Shown here in pieces: positions 26,156 through 34,927 of a stretch of 64,000 nt of DNA. The stretch's first letter is position 1. Each line of letters begins with the position of its first letter. The position numbers and the translations under genes are program-made. Where the stretch lies: positions 496,001 to 560,000 of the forward strand of contig NZ_BMVP01000002.1 in assembly GCF_014650775.1 (NCBI RefSeq), in the 5' to 3' direction. Origin of the DNA: Streptomyces cirratus (GTDB taxonomy: Bacteria > Actinomycetota > Actinomycetes > Streptomycetales > Streptomycetaceae). A model generated the notes under the pieces. It searched no databases. It had not been told where the DNA came from and saw nothing but the letters and a program-made list of their open reading frames with translations.

Positions 26156-27439
26156 TCAGTGCTTCTTGCGGGCCGCGTTCGCCTTGGCGGCGATGTCCTC
26201 CAGGACGCTCTTCGCGTCACCCGTCGGTTCCACCGCACGGCCGATGTTGCGCTTGATGGTGTCGCTGACCGACACCCAGGACGGGTCGTTGACCGGGTAG
26301 AGCTGGGCACCGCGCAGCGCGGTCAGGAACTGCTCGTCGTTCTTGTCGAGGCCGCCGCCGGCCGGGGTGCGGGAGGCGGTGACGGTCGCGGGCAGCAGGT
26401 GGTAGCGGTTGGCGAAGTCCGAGAGGTTCTTGTCCTGGTAGACGAAGTCCAGGAACTTGCCGATCTCCGGGCCCTTGCCGTTCTGCTTGAACGCCATCAT
26501 CCAGTCCGCCACGCCGACGGTGGGCGGGATCTCGCCCGTCCCGAGCGTGTCCGAGACCGGCATGGGCACGGCGGCGACGCTGATGCCCTTGGCACGCGCC
26601 TCGTAGGCGAGCGACGGGTAGCCGTTGACCATGCCGACCTCACCGCGCAGGAACGCGGCGAAGGCGTCGGCGCGGTTGAGCTGCGACGGAGCGACGGGTC
26701 CGGTCAGACCGGGGGTCACCAGGTTGTCCTTGACCCACTTGAAGGTCTGGATGTTCTGGTCCGACGCGAGGCTGTAGTTGCCGCTGCTGTCGGCGTAGCC
26801 GCCGCCGTTGCTCAGCTCCCAGATCAGCGCCTCCGCGTGCGCCTCCTCCGGCCCCAGGGGCAGGGCGTAGGGGACCTTCACGCCCTTTTCCCTGAGGGCC
26901 TTGGCGTCGGCCTTGAGGTCGTTCCACGTCTTGGGGGCCGAGATGCCGGCCTGCTTGAACAGGCCCTCGTTGTAGAAGAGGAGTCGGCTGCTCGCCACGA
27001 AGGGCAGGCCGTAGAGGGTGTTGCCGACCGAACCGGCCTCGGCGAGGGGCTGGAGGAAGTTCGCCTCGGCGGTTATGGCGAGGAGTTCGTCGGCGTTGTA
27101 GAGCTTGCCCTGCGCCGCGAAGTCCGAGTAGGAGCCCATGAGTGCCATGTCCGGCGCATGGCCGGCCTTGACCATGCGGGAGACCTCGCGGTCGATGTCG
27201 GCCCAGGGCAGCAGCTGCACCTCGACTTTGATACCGGGATTGGCGGCGGTGAAGCTCTGCGTGACCTTGTCCCAGTACGCCTTGGAACTCGTGGCCGAAG
27301 TGTCACCGTATTCCGCGGCGACGAGGCGCAGCGTACCGCTGTCACCTGCGCCGCCGTCGGAGCTGCCGCAGCCTGCGAGAGGTATCAATAGGCCTATTAC
27401 GGCCGCACCGGCGGTGGGACCGAACATTCTTCGTCGCAC
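26156..27439 (-). CDS. Sugar ABC transporter solute-binding lipoprotein (family 1), orphan
   Basis: The 427-residue protein has a lipoprotein signal (GTG start, LIPLAGCGSS lipobox with Cys24) and an extracellular solute-binding domain of the maltose/multiple-sugar type (family 1). Recognisable segments are YWDKVTQSFTAANPGIKVEV, the RLLFYNEGLFKQAGI block with LFYNE, and PKTWNDLKADAKAL. The ligand is probably an oligosaccharide. No permease or ATPase genes are next to it: a secreted unknown lies downstream and a SUKH gene upstream. It must share a transporter encoded elsewhere, or act as a sensor. The GTG follows AGGGGAA. Upstream DNA is noticeably AT-richer. Confidence 0.88.
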   Translation of the reverse strand: MRRRMFGPTAGAAVIGLLIPLAGCGSSDGGAGDSGTLRLVAAEYGDTSATSSKAYWDKVTQSFTAANPGIKVEVQLLPWADIDREVSRMVKAGHAPDMALMGSYSDFAAQGKLYNADELLAITAEANFLQPLAEAGSVGNTLYGLPFVASSRLLFYNEGLFKQAGISAPKTWNDLKADAKALREKGVKVPYALPLGPEEAHAEALIWELSNGGGYADSSGNYSLASDQNIQTFKWVKDNLVTPGLTGPVAPSQLNRADAFAAFLRGEVGMVNGYPSLAYEARAKGISVAAVPMPVSDTLGTGEIPPTVGVADWMMAFKQNGKGPEIGKFLDFVYQDKNLSDFANRYHLLPATVTASRTPAGGGLDKNDEQFLTALRGAQLYPVNDPSWVSVSDTIKRNIGRAVEPTGDAKSVLEDIAAKANAARKKH

Positions 27440-27763
27440 GGGTGGATTCCCCTGAGTTTCTTCTGATTCCCGGTGTTACTTATGAGTTACTCCGGGCCGA
27501 GGTGTCCGTCCGTGGCCCGTTGGCCGGAATTCTCTCCTGACGGTGGGGCGGTTGGTCCCATTGGGGTGGCAGTTGTGGGTAATGCTCCAACTGGCGTTAT
27601 TCCCTATGGTGTTTTCCGATATCTGATCGACAATTCCGACGCGCGTAGACATGCCGAAAAGCCCGTTTCCGGCCGGGAATCGGGCTGATGGCCACTCAGG
27701 GGCGAGGGCTGGGGCAGGGGCAGGGGCAGGGTCGGCGCGGGGCGGGCGCCGGTCGGTGCCGGG
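27440..27763. other. AT-richer intergenic region between solute-binding protein and SUKH genes
   Basis: The region contains the leader and promoter of the solute-binding protein gene, which I could not place with confidence. Around 27560-27660 the base composition is clearly lower in GC than elsewhere. A terminator for the SUKH gene is at 27657-27686, and GGGGCA is repeated near 27710-27735. No gene is visible. Confidence 0.4.
27657..27686 (-). terminator. Intrinsic terminator of the SUKH gene
   Basis: On the minus strand AGCCCG and CGGGCT pair, with an inner TTCC/GGAA stem across an A-A mismatch, and the hairpin runs into a short run of Ts (27660-27657). It lies about 80 bases past the SUKH stop. 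Confidence 0.55.
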
Positions 27764-28381
27764 TCAGTCGGCGAAGTCGCCCGCGTACGGGTCGGGCTCG
27801 CCCGTCTCGGGGTTGCGGCCCTCCTGCCAACGGCGCTGGGCCTTGCGCCAGTGCACGAAGCTGAGGTGCCCGCCGTCCCAGAAGGTGATGCTGACGGGGC
27901 TGACGTCGAACTCGTCGGAGCAGAGCCGGTAGAGGAATTCGGCCATGCCGTACGGGTAGAGGGCGAACGGGTCCGCGGTGTGCCGCCCTACGACGAGCAC
28001 CGGCCACCGGTCCGGGTCGGGGTCGTCGGTCAGCCAGCACAGGATGTCGGAGCCGCCGGTGACGCCCCAGGCGATGATCGATCCGGGGTCCACGTCCAAG
28101 GCGGCCCGGCCGCCCTCGGCCTCCCACACCTGCCGGGCGTTCTCGGTCTCCTCGGCCATCTCGGCGGGAGCCCACTGGAGTCCCGGCTTCGGGAGCGGCA
28201 GCAGGATGCCGGCTTCGCCGTTGATGGAGCCGGAGCCGAAACGGCCCATGAACGCGATGAAATCGGACGGGAACCGGGTCCCCCAGACCGCCTCCGCGGC
28301 GGGCCAGTCGATGTCCTCGTCGGCGCCGTGCGTCGCGGGCATGATCTGCTCCAGCGCCTTGACCGCAACGTTCTCCGTCAT
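27764..28381 (-). CDS. SMI1/KNR4 (SUKH) domain protein
   Basis: The 205-residue cytoplasmic protein shows the SUKH-1 pattern: IDWPAAEAVWGTRFPSDFIAFMGRFG near the N-terminus, a GSINGE turn, then WGVTGGSDILCW and VVGRHTADPF blocks. SUKH proteins are often immunity proteins against contact-dependent or polymorphic toxins in bacteria. No toxin gene is adjacent here, so it may be an orphan immunity gene or have another role. The ATG at 28381 follows AGGGGAG. Confidence 0.8.
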   Translation of the reverse strand: MTENVAVKALEQIMPATHGADEDIDWPAAEAVWGTRFPSDFIAFMGRFGSGSINGEAGILLPLPKPGLQWAPAEMAEETENARQVWEAEGGRAALDVDPGSIIAWGVTGGSDILCWLTDDPDPDRWPVLVVGRHTADPFALYPYGMAEFLYRLCSDEFDVSPVSITFWDGGHLSFVHWRKAQRRWQEGRNPETGEPDPYAGDFAD

Positions 28382-28496
28382 GCCGCTCCCCTGCCACCCC
28401 AGCTCAACCGCCCCAACCTACCCCCGGGGCGTCTCCTCGCCTAGGTCCGGCCGTCAAACCAGCGGTGGACCACGCGGGACTTCGACGACGGGCCCG

Positions 28497-28557
28497 GTGC
28501 TGTGGCCGGGAAGGTCTGCCGGGCGTCGCGACCTGGTGGACCTTTCTGGTCACAGCA
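28497..28557. repeat. Inverted repeat downstream of the DUF192 gene
   Basis: GTGCTGTGGCC near 28498 and GGTCACAGCAC ending at 28556 are complementary with one mismatch across about 36 bases. The position next to the stop of the minus-strand DUF192 gene suggests an RNA-level termination or processing signal. Confidence 0.35.
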
Positions 28558-28971
28558 CTAGCGGTCGTCCCGCTCGGCGGCCCGTACTTCCACGCGGGTT
28601 CCGGGGCGCAGGTTCCAGTCCGCCATGGCGCCGGCCGCGGCCTCCAGGACGTGGCGCGAGCGCGGGCGGGGCAGGCCGAGGCGGCCGGGGGGCATCGTGG
28701 TCACGGCGATGACGGTGAGGTTCCGGTCGAGGTGGGCCACGTCGATGGCGAAGCGCATCCGGAAGGTGTGGACGCTTGCCGCCGGAGTGAGCAGCAGGGC
28801 CCCGGTGATCGTCTCCCGGCCGAGCAGGCCGCGGGTGCGGGCCCGGTAGGAGGCCGCGATCTCCAGCGGGACCTCCACGAAAGACCCCGCCGTCCCCGGC
28901 TCCCCGGCTCGCGGCGGTCCGCAGACCCTGAGGGTGGCTCCGCCGTCCGTCCAGTGCCGCCTGATCGCCAT
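28558..28971 (-). CDS. DUF192 family protein
   Basis: The 137-residue protein matches DUF192: EIAASYRARTRGLLGR, then GALLLTPAASVHTFRMRFAI with the typical VHTFxM motif, IDVAHLDRNLTVI, and a C-terminal VLEAAAG block. Family members are small beta-barrel-like proteins; the biochemical role is unproven. The ATG at 28971 has no Shine-Dalgarno, but TACCCT lies seven bases upstream (28984-28979 on the minus strand), so a leaderless mRNA is likely. It is divergent from the prepilin peptidase gene. Confidence 0.83.
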   Translation of the reverse strand: MAIRRHWTDGGATLRVCGPPRAGEPGTAGSFVEVPLEIAASYRARTRGLLGRETITGALLLTPAASVHTFRMRFAIDVAHLDRNLTVIAVTTMPPGRLGLPRPRSRHVLEAAAGAMADWNLRPGTRVEVRAAERDDR

Positions 28972-28978
28972 GCCCGCC

Positions 28979-29051
28979 AGGGTAGGCGCCGATGCGCCCC
29001 GCCCCATGGGCCCTGGGGCCCATGCCCCCGTGGCCCGGCGGGGCCTACGGT
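28979..29051. promoter_or_regulatory. Divergent leaderless promoters for DUF192 and prepilin peptidase genes
   Basis: The minus strand has TACCCT (28984-28979) seven bases before the DUF192 ATG. The plus strand has TACGGT (29046-29051) six bases before the peptidase ATG. Both genes lack ribosome binding sites. The two -10 elements are about 60 bases apart, so their -35 regions overlap. Confidence 0.5.
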
Positions 29052-29057
29052 CGGCTG

Positions 29058-29885
29058 ATGGGCCTGGTCGTGATCATCCTCGCCGCCGTCTACGGCGTGA
29101 CCGGCGGGCTGCTCTTGCCCCGCGCCGCCTACCGGCTGTCGGTGGAGCCGGACCGGCCCTGGCGCGACCGCTGCCCCGAGGGCCACCCGCTGCCCGGCTG
29201 GCTCGGCCTCGCCCGCTGCCCGGGAGGCCCGGAAGGCACCGGAGGCCCGGAAGGCACCGGAGGCCCGGAAGACCCGGAAGGCCCGCAAGACCCCGCGCGA
29301 ACGCCCCCGGGCGGCAGGCCGTCACCCGCGCGGCCGCATCCGTACGGGCCCTCCTCCATCCGCACCGCCGCGCTGAGCGGCGCGGTCTGCGCCGCCCTCG
29401 CCGCCGCCGGCGGCCCCCGCCCCGAGGTGGCCGCCTTCGTGGCGCTCGCACCCGCACTGGTCCTGCTCGCCCTGGTCGACCTCGCCGTGCACCGGCTGCC
29501 CGACCCGCTGACCCTGCCGCTCGCCGCGCTCACCGCCGCACTGCTCGGCGGCGCGGCCCTCCTGCCCCGCGCCGCCGGATCGTGGCGGCTCGCCCTGCTC
29601 GGCGGGGCGGCGCTCGGAGCCTCGTACCTCGTGCTGTTCCTGATCAACCCCGCCGGGATGGGCTTCGGCGACGTCAAGCTGGCGCTCTCGCTCGGGGTCG
29701 CTCTTGGGTGGTACGGGTGGGGGGTATGGATCGCCGGAACGTTCCTGGGCTTCCTCTACGGCGCCTCGTACGGCCTCGCCCTTGTGCTGCGCGGCCGCGG
29801 GGGGCTCAAGGCGGCCATCCCGTTCGGCCCCTTCATGGCGGCCGGCGCACTCACCGGAGTGCTGCTGGGCGGATTCGGAGCGTAA
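29058..29885 (+). CDS. A24-family prepilin peptidase (TadV/CpaA-like)
   Basis: The 275-residue membrane aspartic protease has about seven hydrophobic segments. The two catalytic aspartates are in LVDLAVHRLPDPLT and the GxGD motif GMGFGDVKLA. An insertion at about residues 58-95 between the first helix and the rest is Gly/Pro/Glu-rich and encoded by an 18-bp tandem repeat. A Cys pair (about residues 37 and 54) borders that segment. It should cleave the Flp pilin and the TadE-type pseudopilins encoded 10-17 kb to the left; no peptidase is present in that locus. The ATG at 29058 is preceded by TACGGT and six bases, indicating a leaderless mRNA. Confidence 0.87.
   Translation: MGLVVIILAAVYGVTGGLLLPRAAYRLSVEPDRPWRDRCPEGHPLPGWLGLARCPGGPEGTGGPEGTGGPEDPEGPQDPARTPPGGRPSPARPHPYGPSSIRTAALSGAVCAALAAAGGPRPEVAAFVALAPALVLLALVDLAVHRLPDPLTLPLAALTAALLGGAALLPRAAGSWRLALLGGAALGASYLVLFLINPAGMGFGDVKLALSLGVALGWYGWGVWIAGTFLGFLYGASYGLALVLRGRGGLKAAIPFGPFMAAGALTGVLLGGFGA
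29223..29276 (+). repeat. 18-bp tandem repeat inside the prepilin peptidase gene
   Basis: The unit GGAGGCCCGGAAGGCACC occurs at 29223-29240 and 29241-29258, followed by a diverging third copy. It encodes a GGPEGT hexapeptide repeat in the loop after the first membrane segment. Length could vary between strains by slippage. Confidence 0.8.
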
Positions 29886-29944
29886 TCGTTTCGCGCCGAT
29901 GCACGCAGGACGCTTTACGAAGGGTTATGGTGGAACCCCCCCCT

Positions 29945-29985
29945 CGGGCCGGTCCGTATCCCCCCCACGGACCGGCCCGTTTTTT
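29945..29985. terminator. Strong intrinsic terminator between prepilin peptidase and aldo/keto reductase genes
   Basis: A perfect 13-bp stem (29945-29957 with 29967-29979) with a nine-base C-rich loop is followed by six Ts (29980-29985). It ends the plus-strand peptidase transcript and may also act on the convergent gene. Confidence 0.9.
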
Positions 29986-30053
29986 GTTTTCCCCCGCCCC
30001 CGCGAGCACCGACGCAAAGGCGCAGGTCAGTACCGCGGGGGCGAGAGAGCCCG

Positions 30054-31091
<1,038 letters not shown>

Positions 31092-31219
31092 GTTGTCCTC
31101 CCTATCACGGAGCTGTGACCGGCCGAGTTGGGTACCCGATCCCGGCGCGCAGTAATGTGGCGGCTCGGGGGTAGGGACCGCAATCCGCACGGGGGATCGC
31201 ACGGAGGGGCTGGAAGATC

Positions 31220-31981
31220 GTGAAGCTGCGCGACCTGGTGTACAGGCTCTACGCACGCCGGGTGGAAGGCCGCCTCGACCACGACGCGTCGCCCAAGCAC
31301 ATCGGCGTGATCCTTGACGGGAACAGGCGCTGGGCGAAGGCGTCCGGAGGCACGACGGAGCAGGGCCACCAGGCCGGCGCCGACAAGATCTCGGAAATGC
31401 TGGGCTGGTGCACCGAGACGGACGTCGAGGTCGTCACCCTGTGGATGCTGTCCACCGACAACCTGGACCGGCCGGAGGTCGAGCTCCGCCCGCTGCTCAA
31501 CATCATCGAGAACACCGTGCGCGGCCTCGCCGCGGACGGCCGCTGGCGGGTCCACCACGTCGGCAACCTGGACATCCTCCCCGCCGGGACCCAAACGGTG
31601 CTCAAGGAGGCCGAGCAGGCCACGCACGACGTCGAGGGGATACTCGTCAACGTCGCGGTGGGCTACGGCGGCCGGCAGGAGATCGCCGACGCGGTCCGCT
31701 CGCTGCTGCTGGAGCACGCCGAGAAGGGCACCTCGTTCGAGGAGCTCGCCGAGGTCCTGGACATCGACCACATCGCCGAGCACCTCTACACGCGCGGCCA
31801 GCCCGACCCGGACCTGGTGATCCGCACCAGCGGCGAGCAGCGGCTGTCCGGTTTCATGCTGTGGCAGAGCGCCCATTCGGAGTACTACTTCTGCGAGGTC
31901 TTCTGGCCGGCCTTCCGCAAGGTCGACTTCCTGCGGGCCCTGCGCGACTACGCCGCGCGCCACCGCCGGTACGGCACCTGA
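31220..31981 (+). CDS. Cis-prenyl transferase (undecaprenyl diphosphate synthase family)
   Basis: The 253-residue enzyme has the Z-type prenyltransferase signature: GVILDGNRRWAK with the catalytic Asp, TLWMLSTDNLDRPEVEL, and RTSGEQRLSGFMLWQSAHSEYYF with the substrate-binding Arg residues. It condenses isopentenyl diphosphate onto an allylic diphosphate to give a polyprenyl or short Z-prenyl diphosphate, so it supplies carriers for wall synthesis. Streptomyces usually have several; whether this one makes the C55 or a shorter product cannot be told. The GTG at 31220 follows GGAAG. Confidence 0.9.
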   Translation: MKLRDLVYRLYARRVEGRLDHDASPKHIGVILDGNRRWAKASGGTTEQGHQAGADKISEMLGWCTETDVEVVTLWMLSTDNLDRPEVELRPLLNIIENTVRGLAADGRWRVHHVGNLDILPAGTQTVLKEAEQATHDVEGILVNVAVGYGGRQEIADAVRSLLLEHAEKGTSFEELAEVLDIDHIAEHLYTRGQPDPDLVIRTSGEQRLSGFMLWQSAHSEYYFCEVFWPAFRKVDFLRALRDYAARHRRYGT

Positions 31982-32310
31982 GCCACGGGACCTGACGCCC
32001 CCTCGGGCCCCTGCCGGGGCCACCCTCCGCCGTCGCGAAGCCTTCACCAGCGGTTCACCGAGCGTCCGTCATATGCCATGGCATGGGCGCACCGGTTCGA
32101 GGGCATACCCCTAGCAGGTCGACGCCCGATCCACGGGTGTCGAGTCTCAGCGGACGGCATGGGGCCGTCCGCCCGGGAGGCCCTTTGCACCAGGACGCGC
32201 GTGCGGTTCGCACGGGACGTAGTGGAGGGCCGGAAATCGGCCCACGCATGGGTGCCGATGACCGGTCCGGTCTTCATGGCCCGACCTCTTCCGAGGGGGT
32301 ACGTCCTTCC
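31982..32310 (+). other. Leader/promoter region of the PhoH gene with palindrome and hairpins
   Basis: These 329 bases hold no convincing gene. They contain the perfect 12-bp palindrome ATGCCATGGCAT (32073-32084), and a hairpin with 8-bp arms at 32150-32157 and 32165-32172. A short CGTGCG/CGCACG hairpin lies near 32199-32213, and the GAGGGGG ribosome binding site at 32293-32299. A structured 5' leader or transcription-factor site is plausible. Confidence 0.4.
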
Positions 32311-33627
32311 GTGGTGACCAGCACAAAGCGCCGCCTGCCCGACAGGCGGACCTACGTCCTCGACACCAGCGTCCTGCTGGCAGACCCCAACGCGGTATCC
32401 CGCTTCGAGGAGCACGAGGTCGTGCTCCCCATCGTGGTGATCACCGAGCTGGAGGCCAAGAGGCACCATCCCGAACTCGGCTACTTCGCGCGCCAGGCCC
32501 TGCGCCTGCTCGACGACTTCCGGGTCCGCTACGGTCGCCTCGACGCCCCCATCCCGCTGGGCGATCTGGGCGGCACCCTGCGCGTCGAACTCAACCACTC
32601 CGACCCCGGCGTCCTGCCCGCCGGCTTCCGCCTGGGGGACAACGACTCCCGCATCCTGGCCGTCGCCCGCAACCTCCAGGCCGAGGGCTACGACGTCACG
32701 GTGGTCTCGAAGGACCTGCCGCTGCGCATCAAGGCCTCCTCCGTGGGGCTGCTCGCCGAGGAGTACCGGGCCGAGCTCGCGATCACCGACAGCGGCTGGA
32801 CCGGCATGAGCGAGCTCGCGCTCTCCGGGGAGCAGGTCGACCTGCTCTTCTCGGAGGAGCGGCTCTACGTACCGGAGGCCGCCGAACTGCCGGTCCACAC
32901 GGGGCTCGTCCTGCAGTCGGAGCGCGGCAAGGCCCTCGGTCGCGTCACGGCGGACGGCAACGTCCGCCTCGTACGCGGCGACCGCGAGGCCTTCGGCCTG
33001 CACGGCCGCAGCGCCGAGCAGCGCATCGCGCTGGACCTGCTGCTCGATCCCGAGATCGGGATCCTCTCCATGGGCGGCCGGGCCGGCACCGGCAAGTCGG
33101 CGCTGGCGCTGTGCGCGGGCCTGGAGGCGGTGCTGGAGCGCAGGCAGCACCAGAAGGTGATGGTCTTCCGGCCGCTGTACGCGGTGGGCGGGCAGGACCT
33201 CGGCTACCTGCCGGGCGACGCCGCCGAGAAGATGAGTCCCTGGGCGCAGGCGGTCTTCGACACCCTCTCCTCCGTCGCCGGGCGGGAGGTCATCGAGGAG
33301 GTGCTGAACCGCGGGATGCTGGAGGTCCTGCCGCTCACGCACATCCGGGGCCGTTCGCTGCACGACGCCTTCGTGATCGTGGACGAGGCCCAGTCGCTGG
33401 AGCGCAACGTCCTGCTGACCGTGCTGTCGCGCATCGGCGCCAACTCGCGGGTCGTCCTGACCCACGACGTGGCCCAGCGGGACAACTTGAGGGTCGGCCG
33501 GTACGACGGGGTGGTCGCGGTCGTTGAGAAGCTCAAGGGGCACCCGCTGTTCGCGCACGTCACGCTGACGCGTTCCGAGCGTTCCCCGATCGCCGCGCTC
33601 GTCACCGAGATGCTGGAGCAGCTGTGA
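32311..33627 (+). CDS. PIN-PhoH (PhoH2-type) ATPase/ribonuclease
   Basis: The 438-residue protein fuses an N-terminal PIN ribonuclease domain to a PhoH ATPase domain. The PIN part (about 1-150) opens with [12 protein letters not shown], has ITELEAKRH and the acidic [12 protein letters not shown]. The PhoH part (about 225-438) has Walker [13 protein letters not shown] and Walker [10 protein letters not shown]. PhoH2 proteins of actinobacteria are reported RNA helicases/ribonucleases. Start: GTG at 32311 or the next codon, GTG 32314, both after GAGGGGGT. A strong hairpin follows the stop at 33693. Confidence 0.88.
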   Translation: MVTSTKRRLPDRRTYVLDTSVLLADPNAVSRFEEHEVVLPIVVITELEAKRHHPELGYFARQALRLLDDFRVRYGRLDAPIPLGDLGGTLRVELNHSDPGVLPAGFRLGDNDSRILAVARNLQAEGYDVTVVSKDLPLRIKASSVGLLAEEYRAELAITDSGWTGMSELALSGEQVDLLFSEERLYVPEAAELPVHTGLVLQSERGKALGRVTADGNVRLVRGDREAFGLHGRSAEQRIALDLLLDPEIGILSMGGRAGTGKSALALCAGLEAVLERRQHQKVMVFRPLYAVGGQDLGYLPGDAAEKMSPWAQAVFDTLSSVAGREVIEEVLNRGMLEVLPLTHIRGRSLHDAFVIVDEAQSLERNVLLTVLSRIGANSRVVLTHDVAQRDNLRVGRYDGVVAVVEKLKGHPLFAHVTLTRSERSPIAALVTEMLEQL

Positions 33628-34087
33628 CGGGCCGGGCCCGTCGGCCCTGACGGCAAAAGGGGCAGAAACCCCATAGGTGCACGATGAGTTGGCGCCGCCC
33701 GGCAAAGGTCCAGCAGCCTAGCCGGGCGGCGTCGTGCTGCACAGGTCTTCCCTGAAATCAGGGGCGTTCAGGCAGGTGTGACCTTTCCCACGCAACGTGG
33801 AATTGCCCTGCGGCGTCGCGGTCCGGCAGAGTCTGCTTTCCGTCAGGCCCCGCATACGGCACTCTCCTCCGGACCTCGTCCGGGGGTACCCCGGTACCTC
33901 TCACGAGGTACATGCATGACAACAACTCCAGAGCCGGTCGCCGTATGCCGCCCGAGCTAGCCGGCAGCCCCCGCGAGGGAGTTGCCCCGGGTCCGCGCCT
34001 CCAGTGACCGCAGATTCATGGAGGCCAGTGTCGAGGGGCACTATTGCGCCCGCGCGGTCACTGCGGACGCTGCTGGAAGGACACCGT
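33628..34087 (+). ncRNA. Long structured leader upstream of the transglycosylase gene (candidate cis-regulatory RNA)
   Basis: The 460-base gap has no gene. It contains a hairpin with perfect 11-bp arms at 33693-33703 and 33721-33731, which may terminate the PhoH transcript. It also has GGGG-CAGAAA-CCCC near 33658, a CCGGACC..TCCGG-type hairpin near 33875, and a perfect GTACCTC-TCAC-GAGGTAC hairpin near 33894-33911. Streptomyces wall-hydrolase genes often carry c-di-AMP riboswitches. I looked for the ydaO core motifs and did not find a convincing match, so this is called only as a structured leader. Confidence 0.4.
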
Positions 34088-34795
34088 GTGAGCCGGATCT
34101 CGGTCCGGGGGTTCGCAGTGGCTTCGGCCACCGCGGTCACCACCGTCGGCGCAGTCGTAGGCGTTGCAGCGGGCGACGCCACCCCGAACGACCTCGAAAC
34201 GACCGCCGCCGGAACGACTCTCCTCACTGACATCCCGGTCGGCGACCAGGCTCAGGTCCAGAGCGCGTCCCTGACGCAGCAGGCCGATGCCATCGCCCAC
34301 GCCGCCGACGCCGACGCCAAGCGCTCGGCAGAGGAAGCGGCGCGCGTCCAGGCGGCGCAGGACGCCAAGGCGAAGAAGACGGACGCCGAGGCGGCGGAGG
34401 CCAAGAAGAAGGCCGAAGAGCAGGCGAAGAAGCGCGACGCGGAGCAGGTCGCCAGCCGCTCCGCGACGCGCAGCGCCGGAGACTTCGCCGTCCAGGGCTC
34501 CTACACGGTCGCCCAGGTCAAGGACATCGCCCGGCAGATCGTGCCGGCCGGCCAGTTCCAGTGCTTCTCCAACATCATCAACGAGGAATCGACCTGGAAC
34601 TACCAGGCCGTGAACTCCTCCTCGGGCGCCTACGGCCTGGTGCAGGCGCTGCCCGGCTCCAAGATGGCCTCCGTGGGTGCCGACTGGCGCACCAACCCGG
34701 CCACGCAGATCCAGTGGGGCCTGAACTACATGAACGACCGGTACGGCAGCCCGTGCAGTGCCTGGAGCTTCCACCAGAGCAACGGCTGGTACTGA
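34088..34795 (+). CDS. Secreted SLT-type lytic transglycosylase-like protein
   Basis: The 235-residue protein has a signal/anchor segment (about 1-35), a long Ala/Lys/Glu-rich coiled-coil region (about 60-130) and a C-terminal transglycosylase-like domain (about 155-235). The catalytic Glu is probably in NIINEESTWNYQAVN, and SSSGAYGLVQALPG is the SLT substrate block, followed by QIQWGLNYMNDRYGSPCSAW. It probably cleaves peptidoglycan during growth, spore formation or germination. Two Cys in the domain could form a disulfide. The GTG at 34088 follows GGAAGGA by six bases. A 16-bp terminator hairpin follows. Confidence 0.85.
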   Translation: MSRISVRGFAVASATAVTTVGAVVGVAAGDATPNDLETTAAGTTLLTDIPVGDQAQVQSASLTQQADAIAHAADADAKRSAEEAARVQAAQDAKAKKTDAEAAEAKKKAEEQAKKRDAEQVASRSATRSAGDFAVQGSYTVAQVKDIARQIVPAGQFQCFSNIINEESTWNYQAVNSSSGAYGLVQALPGSKMASVGADWRTNPATQIQWGLNYMNDRYGSPCSAWSFHQSNGWY

Positions 34796-34840
34796 GTCTC
34801 CGAGGCCGCCCGGGGATCCCGGCCGCGGCGGACAACCTGG

Positions 34841-34875
34841 GGGAGCCCCGCACCGTCCTACGGTGCGGGGCTCCC
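34841..34875 (+). terminator. Perfect 16-bp hairpin after the transglycosylase gene
   Basis: Arms 34841-34856 and 34860-34875 pair without mismatch across a three-base loop. No U-tract follows. It separates the transglycosylase transcript from the AI-2E-type permease gene. Confidence 0.75.
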
Positions 34876-34927
34876 GCGCGTGTACGGTCGGGCGAGTGTG
34901 TCCGCGGGCCGGGGGAAAGGGAAAGAC

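Noticed and set aside
31220..31981. Prenyl transferase as part of a terpene cluster
   Set aside because: No cyclase or other terpene genes are next to it; it looks like the general polyprenyl carrier enzyme.
33628..34087. c-di-AMP (ydaO-yuaA) riboswitch before the transglycosylase gene
   Set aside because: I searched for the core GGGGACC-type and GACAGCTCACCTCG-type motifs by eye and found only partial similarity near 33950, so the region is reported as a structured leader without a named class.
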